Source: Planctomycetota bacterium
GTDB taxonomy: Bacteria; Planctomycetota; SZUA-567
Reading direction: 5' to 3'
Length of the DNA stretch: 8,914 nt
Assembly: GCA_031270145.1 (NCBI GenBank)
Contig: JAISYD010000164.1
Coordinates: forward strand, 1 to 8,914
A program made the position numbers and the translations under genes. Below the pieces are notes generated by a model. The model had not been told where the DNA came from and ran no database searches. It worked only from the letters and a program-made list of their open reading frames with translations. Shown here in pieces: positions 1 through 6,473 of this stretch. Positions within the stretch are counted from its first letter, which is position 1, and every line of letters begins with the position of its first letter.

Positions 1-1052
1 TGAAATACGCCAAGGGCGTCGGCAAGGTCGAAGTCCGCGAGGTGGAGAAGCCGGCCGTTTCCGCTCCGGATCAGGTTTTGCTCAAGATCAAGGCCTGCGG
101 CGTGTGCGCCACCGACCTCCACGTCATGCACGACACTTTCCGCTATTGGCCGCCGGTGGTGCTGGGGCACGAGTTTTCCGGCGAGGTGATCGAGACCGGC
201 CGGGAGGCGACGGATTTCAAGCCGGGCGACCGGGTGGTGGCCGAGCCCAAAACCTTTGTCTGCGGCAAATGCGACGTCTGCAAACAGGGCAAGACCAACC
301 TCTGCGTCCACCGCCGCGCCCCCGGCTGGGGCGTGAATGGCGGCATGACCGACTATATCGCCGTGCCCGAGCGCCTACTGCACCGGATTCCGGACGGCGT
401 GCCCTACGACATCGCCGCCCTGTGCGAACCTCTAGCCATTGTCGTGCACGAGATTGACGAGCGCTGCGGCGTGGCCTGTTCCGACATCGTGCTGGTGAAC
501 GGCGCCGGCCCCATAGGCATTCTCGCCGCCTTCCTCGCCAAATCCTCCGGCGCCAGCAAGGTGTACATGACCGGGATGACCCGGAGCGAACCGGTCAGGT
601 TCAAGGCGGCCCGCGCCCTCGGCGTCGACGGGACGATCGACATTGAGCGGGAGGATCCGGTCAAGCGGCTGTTGGAACTCACCGGCGGCCTCGGGGCCGA
701 TCTGGTTGTCGAGACCTCGGGTTCTCCCGCCGGCATCCGCCGCCTGGCGGAGATGGCGCGGATTTGCGGCCGGATAACCTGCATCGGGCTGTGCCCGGCC
801 GACGAGGCCGCGATTTCCTGGAACACCGCCATGTATAAGCAGCTGGACATCCATTTCAATTTCAGCTCCAGCTATACGGCTTGGGACAAGGCGCTCCGCC
901 TCATGGCCAGCACCCCCTTCGATCTGGCGAACGCCATCAGCCACCGTGAAACCATCGACAATTGGGAGCGGGTCTTCAAGGACATTGAAGAGGAGCGGGC
1001 CGTCAAGGCCATGTTCATTCCGGCGGACGAGATTTCCGCCTACCGGCGCTAG
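1..1052 (+). CDS. Zinc-dependent medium-chain dehydrogenase (sorbitol/hexonate dehydrogenase-like), 5' partial
   Basis: MDR-family NAD(P)-dependent alcohol/polyol dehydrogenase. The reading frame is open from base 3 (KYAKGVGKVEVREVEKP), so the gene starts at or before the window edge; the in-frame GTG at 42 would cut off a normal N-terminal strand and is not the start. Visible hallmarks are the catalytic-zinc Cys at 96-98 in CGVCATDLH, the GHE motif (His at 168-170), the four structural-zinc cysteines (261, 270, 279, 303; CGKCDVC then NLC), the CEP motif near 423-431 and the Rossmann GAGPIG at 501-518. It ends in TAG, 105 nt before the first dctP. The family (sorbitol, threonine, L-idonate, L-galactonate and L-gulonate dehydrogenases) does not give the substrate. 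Next to a TRAP transporter and UxaE, a hexonate 5-dehydrogenase making tagaturonate or fructuronate (compare E. coli LgoD/RspB) is a reasonable inference. The family call is firm; the substrate is not. Confidence 0.9.
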   Translation, partial: KYAKGVGKVEVREVEKPAVSAPDQVLLKIKACGVCATDLHVMHDTFRYWPPVVLGHEFSGEVIETGREATDFKPGDRVVAEPKTFVCGKCDVCKQGKTNLCVHRRAPGWGVNGGMTDYIAVPERLLHRIPDGVPYDIAALCEPLAIVVHEIDERCGVACSDIVLVNGAGPIGILAAFLAKSSGASKVYMTGMTRSEPVRFKAARALGVDGTIDIEREDPVKRLLELTGGLGADLVVETSGSPAGIRRLAEMARICGRITCIGLCPADEAAISWNTAMYKQLDIHFNFSSSYTAWDKALRLMASTPFDLANAISHRETIDNWERVFKDIEEERAVKAMFIPADEISAYRR

Positions 1053-1146
1053 TTGCCCAAGGGCCGGGCCATGAGGCTTTAGAGGCTTTCCCTCCGCCCA
1101 ATCCGGCGCGGGGCCGTTTGGCGACGGGAGGCCGGTCGCTTGCATC

Positions 1147-1152
1147 AGGAGG
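1147..1152 (+). promoter_or_regulatory. Ribosome binding site of first dctP
   Basis: AGGAGG lies 5 nt before the ATG at 1158. It fixes that start rather than the in-frame TTG at 1140, which would put the Shine-Dalgarno inside the coding region and add six residues before the signal peptide. Confidence 0.8.
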
Positions 1153-1157
1153 AAGCT

Positions 1158-2123
1158 ATGCGGAATATGCTATTGGCGCTTGCCTTGATCTGGTCGCTGT
1201 CAACCGCCGCCCTGGCGGTCGATTTGCGCCTTGGTCACGCCTATGAACCCACCCATCCCTGGCATCTGGGCATGGTCGAGGCGGCGAAGAGCATCAAGGA
1301 GAAGTCGAACGGCCGGATCAACATCACCGTCTTCCCCTCGGCCACCCTCGGCAACGAGCAGGAACTGATGGAACAGGCCATCACCGGCGGCCTGGACATC
1401 GCCGAGTCCGGGGCCGGCCAGCTCGCCAACGTCTACGAGGTCATGACCATCACCGAAATGCCCTACATCTTCCGCGACAACGCCCATGTCATGCAATTCA
1501 CCAAGAGCCCCAAGTTCCAGGAGATCAAGAAGGATTTCCACGCCGAGCACGGCGCCTACATCGTGGGTTCGAGCACCTACGGCATCCGCCAGATCATCGG
1601 CAACAAGGCCATCCGCACCCCGGCCGATCTCGCCGGCTTCAAGCTGCGGGTGCCGGATCAGCGGATAACCGTCGGCTACGCCCTGGCCATGGGCGCCAAC
1701 CCCACCCCCATCGCCCTGGGCGAGGCCTACCTGGCCCTGCAGCAGAACGCGGTGGACGGCCTGGAAAATCCCCTCCCCACCATCAACGCCTTCAAATTCT
1801 ACGAGGTTTCCAAATTTCTCAGCCTCACCAGCCACGTCACCAACATTGTCCACCTAGTGATGAACGGCGACTCCTTCGACAAGCTTCCGGCCGCGGATCA
1901 GAAAATCCTGTCGGACGGCCTGGCCGAGGGCTGCCAAATCGTCTTCAACCTGATTAACGAGAGCGACAGCAAGCTGATCCAGTTCTTCAAGGATCAGGGG
2001 GTGGCCGTAATCGAAGCCGACCGCAAAGCCTTCGCCGAAAAGACCAAGCCCATGTTGGATGAGTACGCGAAAAACTGGGCCAAGTTCGGCGATCTGCACA
2101 GCTACATCCAGAATTTGCGATAG
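1158..2123 (+). CDS. dctP: TRAP transporter solute-binding protein, DctP family (copy 1)
   Basis: Periplasmic substrate-binding subunit of a tripartite ATP-independent transporter, 321 aa, a normal length for the family. The first 20 residues form a Sec signal peptide (short basic start, LLALALIW core, probable cleavage after ALA), giving a mature protein beginning VDLRLGHAYEP. Family hallmarks are EQELMEQAITGGLDIAESG, the GFKLRVP motif with Arg164 (the conserved carboxylate-binding arginine of DctP proteins) and QQNAVDGLENP (195-205). The start rests on AGGAGG 5 nt upstream of ATG. It is the first of two tandem binding-protein genes sharing one DctQM pair. The neighbouring UxaE and dehydrogenase genes suggest a sugar acid such as a hexuronate or hexonate as ligand; that is inference. 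A terminator-like hairpin follows directly. Confidence 0.95.
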   Translation: MRNMLLALALIWSLSTAALAVDLRLGHAYEPTHPWHLGMVEAAKSIKEKSNGRINITVFPSATLGNEQELMEQAITGGLDIAESGAGQLANVYEVMTITEMPYIFRDNAHVMQFTKSPKFQEIKKDFHAEHGAYIVGSSTYGIRQIIGNKAIRTPADLAGFKLRVPDQRITVGYALAMGANPTPIALGEAYLALQQNAVDGLENPLPTINAFKFYEVSKFLSLTSHVTNIVHLVMNGDSFDKLPAADQKILSDGLAEGCQIVFNLINESDSKLIQFFKDQGVAVIEADRKAFAEKTKPMLDEYAKNWAKFGDLHSYIQNLR

Positions 2124-2126
2124 GTT

Positions 2127-2160
2127 GCGCCGTCGGGCAAGGCGGCGCGGTTCATTTTTT
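2127..2160 (+). terminator. Terminator-like hairpin between the two dctP genes
   Basis: The arms GCGCCGTC (2127-2134) and GGCGGCGC (2141-2148) form an 8-bp stem with one G-T wobble around the loop GGGCAA. It is followed by GG and then TTCATTTTTT (2151-2160). It begins 4 nt after the dctP copy 1 stop. It looks like an intrinsic terminator inside the operon, so it would act as a partial (read-through) terminator, unless dctP copy 2 has its own promoter, which I could not find. Confidence 0.6.
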
Positions 2161-2183
2161 GCGTCTTGGCGCTTATTTTGTAG

Positions 2184-2213
2184 CCCGTCCCGGCGGTTGG
2201 CCGCCGGGGCGGG
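2184..2213 (+). promoter_or_regulatory. Strong GC hairpin just upstream of second dctP RBS
   Basis: The arms CCCGTCCCGGCGG (2184-2196) and CCGCCGGGGCGGG (2201-2213) pair over 13 bp with a single T-G wobble and a TTGG loop. No T-tract follows; the Shine-Dalgarno of dctP copy 2 starts within a few bases. Such a structure could protect a processed 5' end, block 3' exonucleases for the upstream message, or modulate translation start. The function is inferred; the pairing is plain in the sequence. Confidence 0.7.
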
Positions 2214-2216
2214 CGG

Positions 2217-2221
2217 GGAGG
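2217..2221 (+). promoter_or_regulatory. Ribosome binding site of second dctP
   Basis: GGAGG abuts the ATG at 2222 but is 6 nt from the ATG at 2228. Spacing therefore favours 2228, which also gives MKKTVLAVV, a classical signal-peptide start, and the same 321-aa length as the first copy. Confidence 0.75.
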
Positions 2222-2227
2222 ATGGTC

Positions 2228-3193
2228 ATGAAAAAAACGGTTTTGGCGGTTGTCGCGAGTTTGTTGCTTTCCGCCGTCGCCGGGGCGGTCGAGTTGCGGC
2301 TTGGCCACATTTACGAGCCTTCGCACCCCTGGCATGTCGGCATGATCGAGGCGGCGAAAATCATCAAGGAAAAGTCGAACGGCAGGATCAACGTTTCGGT
2401 TTTCCCCTCCGGCACCCTGGGGACCGAGCAGGAATTGATGGAACAGGCCATCACCGGCGGACTGGACATCGCCGAGTCCGGGGCCGGCCAACTGGCCAAC
2501 GTCTACGAGGTGATGACCCTCACCGAAATGCCCTACCTCTTCCGCGACAACGCCCATGTCATGCAATTCGTCAAGAGCCCCAAGTTCGCTGAAATCGGGG
2601 AGGATTTCCACCAGGAGCACGGCGCCTACATCGTCGGAGCCAGCACCTGGGGCATTCGCCACATCATCGGCAACAAGGCCATCCGCACCCCGGCCGATCT
2701 CGCCGGCTTCAAGTTGCGGGTGCCGGATCAGCGCATCACCGTCGGCTACGCCCGGGCCATGGGCGCCAACCCCACCCCCATCGCCTATTCCGAGGCCTAT
2801 CTGGCCCTGCAGCAAAACGCGGTGGACGGCCTGGAGAACCCGCTGGTCTCCATCCAGTCCATGCGCTTCTACGAGGTGGCGAAAACGCTTAGCCTAACCG
2901 CCCATGTCACCAACATCGTTTCCCTGGTGATGAACGGCGACTCCTACGATGCGCTGCCGGCGGCGGATCAGAAAATCCTTCGGGACGGCATGGCCGAGGG
3001 CTGCGAAATCATCTACCGCCTGATGGTGGAAAGCGACAACAAGTTGGTGCAATTCTTCAAGGATCAGGGGTTGACCGTGGTCGAGGTGGATCGGCAAGCC
3101 TTCGGCGAGAAGACCAAGTCCATGTCGGACGAGTACGCGAAAAACTGGGCCAAGTTCGGGGATCTTTACAAATATATCCAGGATTTGAAGTAG
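2228..3193 (+). CDS. dctP: TRAP transporter solute-binding protein, DctP family (copy 2)
   Basis: Second periplasmic TRAP binding protein, 321 aa, the same length as copy 1. By hand alignment the mature proteins (from residue 21) differ at about 57 of 301 positions, so about 81% identity with no gaps. The signal peptide (MKKTVLAVVASLLLSAVAGA, cleavage after residue 20) is unrelated in detail to that of copy 1. Arg164 in GFKLRVP and QQNAVDGLENP are kept. Differences cluster in 217-231 (for example SIQSMRFYEVAKTL against TINAFKFYEVSKFL) and the C-terminal helices, while the core of the ligand-binding region is nearly unchanged. The two copies may therefore share a ligand class but differ in affinity or exact substrate. 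ATG 2228 is preferred over 2222 from Shine-Dalgarno spacing. A GC hairpin follows, then dctQ 51 nt downstream. Confidence 0.95.
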   Translation: MKKTVLAVVASLLLSAVAGAVELRLGHIYEPSHPWHVGMIEAAKIIKEKSNGRINVSVFPSGTLGTEQELMEQAITGGLDIAESGAGQLANVYEVMTLTEMPYLFRDNAHVMQFVKSPKFAEIGEDFHQEHGAYIVGASTWGIRHIIGNKAIRTPADLAGFKLRVPDQRITVGYARAMGANPTPIAYSEAYLALQQNAVDGLENPLVSIQSMRFYEVAKTLSLTAHVTNIVSLVMNGDSYDALPAADQKILRDGMAEGCEIIYRLMVESDNKLVQFFKDQGLTVVEVDRQAFGEKTKSMSDEYAKNWAKFGDLYKYIQDLK

Positions 3194-3203
3194 CGCCTAT
3201 GTC

Positions 3204-3229
3204 CGCCGCCGGGGTTCGCCCCGGCGGCG
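3204..3229 (+). promoter_or_regulatory. Strong GC hairpin between dctP copy 2 and dctQ
   Basis: The arms CGCCGCCGGGG (3204-3214) and CCCCGGCGGCG (3219-3229) form a perfect 11-bp stem with a TTCG loop. It lies 10 nt after the dctP stop and a few bases before the GGGAGG Shine-Dalgarno of dctQ. There is no T-tract, so it is probably not a terminator. In other operons a hairpin placed after a binding-protein gene stabilises that part of the message and gives more binding protein than permease (the malE-malF case); the same role is inferred here. Confidence 0.7.
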
Positions 3230-3244
3230 ATATCGGGAGGGGGG

Positions 3245-3787
3245 ATGATTTTGCGGAAATTCGTCACCGTCTATCTGTGGCTGGAAAAATTCCTGCCCGG
3301 GGTGTTCTTTGTCGCCATTTTCCTGGTCATGCTCCTGGAAATCGGCTCCCGGGCCGTACTTGGAACCTCCTTCGCCTGGAACACCGAGTTCTGCCGCTAC
3401 GCCCTGGTCTGGGTCGCCTTCCTCGGATCGGTGTACGTCAGGCGCGAGCGCTCGCACATCCAGGTGGTGTTCGTGCATGAGTTCCTGGAACGGCGCGGCT
3501 ATAAAAGACTTTTGTTCGCGGTCAATTTCATCCGCAGCATAGTGGCGATCGCCTTCTGGCTTTTCCTCGCCTATTATGGGTACCGCCTGTCGGTCAGGAC
3601 CGTCAAATTTTACTCCTCGGCCATGTATGTGAGCCAGTATTGGCTCTATTTCTCCACCGTGGTCTGCGGGACGCTGGCCGGGATTATGGAGATAATCAAT
3701 TTTGGCAGGCTGTTCGTCGGAACCTACCTGGAATCGGACAAGCCGGATTCCAGCGGGGACGGGTTCAAGCCGGAGGCTCTGGTATGA
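3245..3787 (+). CDS. dctQ: TRAP transporter small permease, DctQ family
   Basis: Small integral-membrane subunit of the TRAP transporter, 180 aa, typical for the family. There are four hydrophobic segments at about 17-37, 50-66, 88-111 and 127-151. The family motif WNTEFCRYALVWVAFLGS occupies 45-62 and is followed by basic VRRERSH. The C-terminal 25 residues are hydrophilic and probably cytoplasmic. DctQ forms the membrane complex with DctM and supports docking of the loaded binding protein. Start ATG 3245 follows GGGAGGGGGG. The stop overlaps the dctM start in ATGA (3784-3787), which implies translational coupling and one-to-one synthesis with DctM. Confidence 0.93.
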   Translation: MILRKFVTVYLWLEKFLPGVFFVAIFLVMLLEIGSRAVLGTSFAWNTEFCRYALVWVAFLGSVYVRRERSHIQVVFVHEFLERRGYKRLLFAVNFIRSIVAIAFWLFLAYYGYRLSVRTVKFYSSAMYVSQYWLYFSTVVCGTLAGIMEIINFGRLFVGTYLESDKPDSSGDGFKPEALV

Positions 3788-5067
3788 TCTTCTACGCCAT
3801 GTTTTTCCTGCTGGTGTTTTTCATCGCCATCAGGGTGCCCATCGCCATGGCTGTCGGCGGCGCCTCGTTGTTCTACATAATCTGCACCCCGGACGTCCAG
3901 CCGCATACCGCGGTGCAACGGATGGTGGGCGGCGTGAACTCTTACACCCTGCTGGCCATCCCCTTCTTCATTTTCGCCGGCAACGTCATGAACTACGGCG
4001 GCGTCACCACCCGCATCTTCGATTTCGCCACCGCCTGCGTGGGGCACATCAAGGGCGGCCTGGCCCACGTCAACGTGCTGGCCTCCATTATCTTCGCCGG
4101 CATGTCGGGGGCGGCGGTGGCCGACGCCGGCGGCCTCGGAGCCATCGAAATCCGGGCCATGAAGGAAAGGGGGTACGGGGAGCAGGTCACCATCGGCGTC
4201 ACTGCCGCCTCCTCCCTCATCGGCCCGATCATACCGCCCAGCATGCCGATGGTGGTGTACGCCGTCGCCGCCTCCGCCTCCCTCGGGCGGCTTTTCGCGG
4301 CCGGGGTGATTCCGGGGTTGCTGATGGGGGCGTCCCTGATGATCCTCATCTACCTCCAGGCCGACAAGCTGCAATGCCCGCGGGAGACCCGCGTCCCGTT
4401 CCGGCGGCTGGCCGCCGCCTTTTACCGCGCCTTCCTTTCCCTGATGGCGCCGGTCATCATCCTGGGCGGCATGTTCACCGGCTGGTTCACCCCCACCGAG
4501 TCCGCCGCCATCGCCAGTTTTTACGGCATCATCCTCGGCCTCATCTACCGGGATCTGGACTACAAGACGATGAAGAGCGCCATCATCGGCTCCATGACCA
4601 CCACCATCCAGATATTGCTGATCGTCGGCTCCGCCACCCTGTTCGCCTATGTGCTGGCCCGGGAGGAGGTGCCGCAGCAGGTGGCGGCCTGGGTGCTGAG
4701 CATCACCGACAACTACTGGGTGGTCCTGCTCATGCTGAACATCCTGTTGCTGGCGGTGGGGCTTTTTATGGAGACGGTGGCGTCCATCAACCTCCTGGTC
4801 CCGGTGTTCCTCCCGCTTTTCGAGGCATTGCACATCAACCCGGTGCATTTCGGCCTGGTCATGTGCGTCAACCTGCTGATCGGCACCCTCACCCCGCCCT
4901 TCGGCTCGGTTCTGTTCGTGTTGTCCAGCGTGTCGAACATTTCGGTGGAGAAGGTGTTCCGCCACACGGCGATCTTCATCTGGCCCTTGCTGATCGTGCG
5001 GATCATCCTCATTATTTTTCCGGAAATTTCCCTCTGGCTCCCAAACCTGCTGTTTGGGCCTGAATGA
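3784..5067 (+). CDS. dctM: TRAP transporter large permease, DctM family
   Basis: Large membrane subunit of the TRAP transporter, 427 aa, driving uptake by a sodium or proton gradient. It is hydrophobic throughout, with about 11-12 membrane spans. Conserved motifs are AIPFFIFAGNVMNYGG, AGMSGAAVADAGGLG (from residue 105), the signature SSLIGPIIPPSMPMVVYA (GPIIPPS at 147-153), GWFTPTESAAIASFYG and LTPPFGSVLFVLSS near the C-terminus. The start is ATG 3784, overlapping the dctQ stop, with GGAGG at 3772-3776 (7 nt spacing). The open frame extends upstream to 3640 only inside dctQ and is not used. The stop shares ATGA with a possible uxaE start at 5064. No sign of damage; a complete transporter component. 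Confidence 0.96.
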   Translation: MIFYAMFFLLVFFIAIRVPIAMAVGGASLFYIICTPDVQPHTAVQRMVGGVNSYTLLAIPFFIFAGNVMNYGGVTTRIFDFATACVGHIKGGLAHVNVLASIIFAGMSGAAVADAGGLGAIEIRAMKERGYGEQVTIGVTAASSLIGPIIPPSMPMVVYAVAASASLGRLFAAGVIPGLLMGASLMILIYLQADKLQCPRETRVPFRRLAAAFYRAFLSLMAPVIILGGMFTGWFTPTESAAIASFYGIILGLIYRDLDYKTMKSAIIGSMTTTIQILLIVGSATLFAYVLAREEVPQQVAAWVLSITDNYWVVLLMLNILLLAVGLFMETVASINLLVPVFLPLFEALHINPVHFGLVMCVNLLIGTLTPPFGSVLFVLSSVSNISVEKVFRHTAIFIWPLLIVRIILIIFPEISLWLPNLLFGPE

Positions 5068-5081
5068 TTGGAGAAAGCGCC

Positions 5082-6338
5082 ATGACGACTTTGCCCAAGT
5101 TTTCCTTCGGCGTCGGCGACCGTTTCGCCAGGCAGGGCCCGGCCCAGTTGCGCGCTTTCGAACTGCTCAAGAAAGACGGTTTCGAGGCCGCCGCGGTTTG
5201 GAACAAATCCTTCCGCGAACACGGCATCACCGGCACCAAGCCGGAGTCGGTTCGCGAGGAGGCCGACGCCGCCGTCCGCGCCGCCGGTTGGAAGGGCCCC
5301 TATTTCGTCGACGCCGACCACATCAACCTGGGGAATGTCGATGGCTTCATCGCGGCCTCGGATTTCTTCACCCTTGACGTGGCCGATTTCGTCGGCAAAC
5401 CCGATCCGGACGCCCCGGCCTTCGCCAGCCGCCACGCCGGCCCCGACGGCAAGCCGGTGGAGGTCGCGCTGGCCGGCGGGCTCCCGCCCATCCGGGCCGA
5501 CCGGGCCGACATCGAGAGGGCGGCCGGCAAATTCCTCGCCGCCGTCAAGGAGGCGGGCAGGATTTACCGGCGCATCGAGAAGGCCAAGGGCGTCGGCAAT
5601 TTCATTTGCGAGGTGTCGATGGACGAGACCGATCAGGCCCAGTCGCCCACCGAGCTCTATTTCATCCTCGCCATGGTGGCGGAGGAGGGCATCCCCGCCC
5701 AGACCATCGCCCCAAAATTCACCGGCCGCTTCAACAAGGGGGTGGACTACGTCGGCGACGTCGCCGGCTTCTCGCGCGAATTCGAGAGCGACGTGGCGGT
5801 GGCGGCGGCGGCGGCCAAGGCTTTCAATCTCCCCGCCAACCTCAAGCTCTCGGTGCATTCCGGGAGCGATAAATTCGCCATCTATCCGGCCATTCGCCGG
5901 GCTTGCGGCAAGTTCGGCGCCGGCGTGCACGTCAAAACCGCCGGCACCACCTGGCTGGAGGAGGTCGGGGCCCTGGCCGCCGCCGGGGGCGACGGACTGA
6001 CCGCCGCCAAGGAAATTTACGCCGAGGCGTACACCCATTGCGACGAGCTGGCCAAGCCCTATGCCGCCGTCATCGACATCGTCCCGGCCAAGCTGCCCAA
6101 GCCGGACGAGGTGGCGGGCTGGAGCGGCGAGGAATTCGCCGCCGCCCTCCGGCACGATCCGGCCAATCCCGGGTACAATCCATCCCTCAGGCAATTGATC
6201 CATATCGGCTACAAGGCGGCGGCCAAGATGGGGCCGCGCTACCAGGCCCTGCTTGAGCGCTACGCCGAGCCCATCGGCGCCGCCGTCACCGACAACCTGT
6301 ACCGCCGCCACATGCGGTTGCTGTTCCTGGAGGCTTGA
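5082..6338 (+). CDS. uxaE: UxaE-family tagaturonate/fructuronate epimerase
   Basis: Recognised as a member of the tagaturonate epimerase family (UxaE, characterised in Thermotoga maritima). UxaE interconverts D-tagaturonate and D-fructuronate at C4, joining galacturonate and glucuronate breakdown. It is 418 aa and cytoplasmic, with no signal peptide or membrane segment. Conserved-looking motifs include GVGDRF (10-15), YFVDADHIN (74-82), ICEVSMDET (175-183), LSVHSGSDKF (256-265) and GVHVKTAGTTW (281-291). The His, Asp and Glu residues in them are candidate metal or catalytic ligands, which is my inference. Start ATG 5082 is preferred: GGAG lies at 5069-5072 with 9 nt spacing. ATG 5064 overlaps the dctM stop and would add MIGESA with no Shine-Dalgarno, but coupling could permit it. 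The context (TRAP transporter plus Zn dehydrogenase) supports a hexuronate/hexonate role. Family call from memory, no search run. Confidence 0.85.
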   Translation: MTTLPKFSFGVGDRFARQGPAQLRAFELLKKDGFEAAAVWNKSFREHGITGTKPESVREEADAAVRAAGWKGPYFVDADHINLGNVDGFIAASDFFTLDVADFVGKPDPDAPAFASRHAGPDGKPVEVALAGGLPPIRADRADIERAAGKFLAAVKEAGRIYRRIEKAKGVGNFICEVSMDETDQAQSPTELYFILAMVAEEGIPAQTIAPKFTGRFNKGVDYVGDVAGFSREFESDVAVAAAAAKAFNLPANLKLSVHSGSDKFAIYPAIRRACGKFGAGVHVKTAGTTWLEEVGALAAAGGDGLTAAKEIYAEAYTHCDELAKPYAAVIDIVPAKLPKPDEVAGWSGEEFAAALRHDPANPGYNPSLRQLIHIGYKAAAKMGPRYQALLERYAEPIGAAVTDNLYRRHMRLLFLEA

Positions 6339-6393
6339 CTTGCCGCCTTCCGGCAAGGCGTCCGGCCGCCGCCTGATCCGGGAGGCGGATTTT
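6339..6393 (+). terminator. Probable operon-end terminator region after uxaE
   Basis: Two hairpins stand in series. CTTGCCG (6339-6345) pairs with CGGCAAG (6351-6357) around a 5-nt loop right after the uxaE stop, without a T-tract. CCGCCT (6369-6374) pairs with AGGCGG (6383-6388) around an 8-nt loop, followed by ATTTTCC. The second is a modest intrinsic terminator. GCAAGG (6353-6358) could alternatively pair with CCTTGC (6394-6399), so competing folds exist. The position between a catabolic operon and envelope genes suits termination. Confidence 0.5.
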
Positions 6394-6460
6394 CCTTGCA
6401 TTGCCCCCGCCAGTCGATACCATGATGGCTTGTCGGAACGAGGTTGCTTTTTGAGGCGTT

Positions 6461-6466
6461 AGGAGA
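6461..6466 (+). promoter_or_regulatory. Ribosome binding site of the OmpH/Skp-like gene
   Basis: AGGAGA lies 7 nt before ATG 6474 and 10 nt before ATG 6477. It favours 6474 and excludes the in-frame TTG at 6444, which lies upstream of it. Confidence 0.65.
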
Positions 6467-6473
6467 TGGCAGA

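Noticed and set aside
1073..1089. GAGGCTTT repeated directly with a 1-nt gap upstream of dctP copy 1
   Set aside because: It is too short to distinguish from chance as an operator, and no matching copy was seen elsewhere in the window. The rest of the 105-nt gap shows only weak 4-5 bp stems and no clear promoter.
3724..4965. 413-codon open frame on the minus strand and a long + frame at 3702-5063
   Set aside because: Both are shadows of dctM. Their translations are rich in His, Gly, Arg and Asp with no domain signal, while the dctM frame shows the full TRAP signature.
4713..6401. 562-codon open frame on the minus strand
   Set aside because: It lies antisense to dctM and uxaE, both of which have clear family motifs. 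Long antisense frames are expected in GC-rich coding DNA. The translation is low-complexity Gly/Asp/Arg-rich with no recognisable motif.
6396..6423. Possible promoter TTGCAT, 16 nt, TACCAT before the skp-like gene
   Set aside because: It has only 3 and 4 matches to consensus, and GC-rich non-enterobacterial promoters cannot be called reliably by eye.
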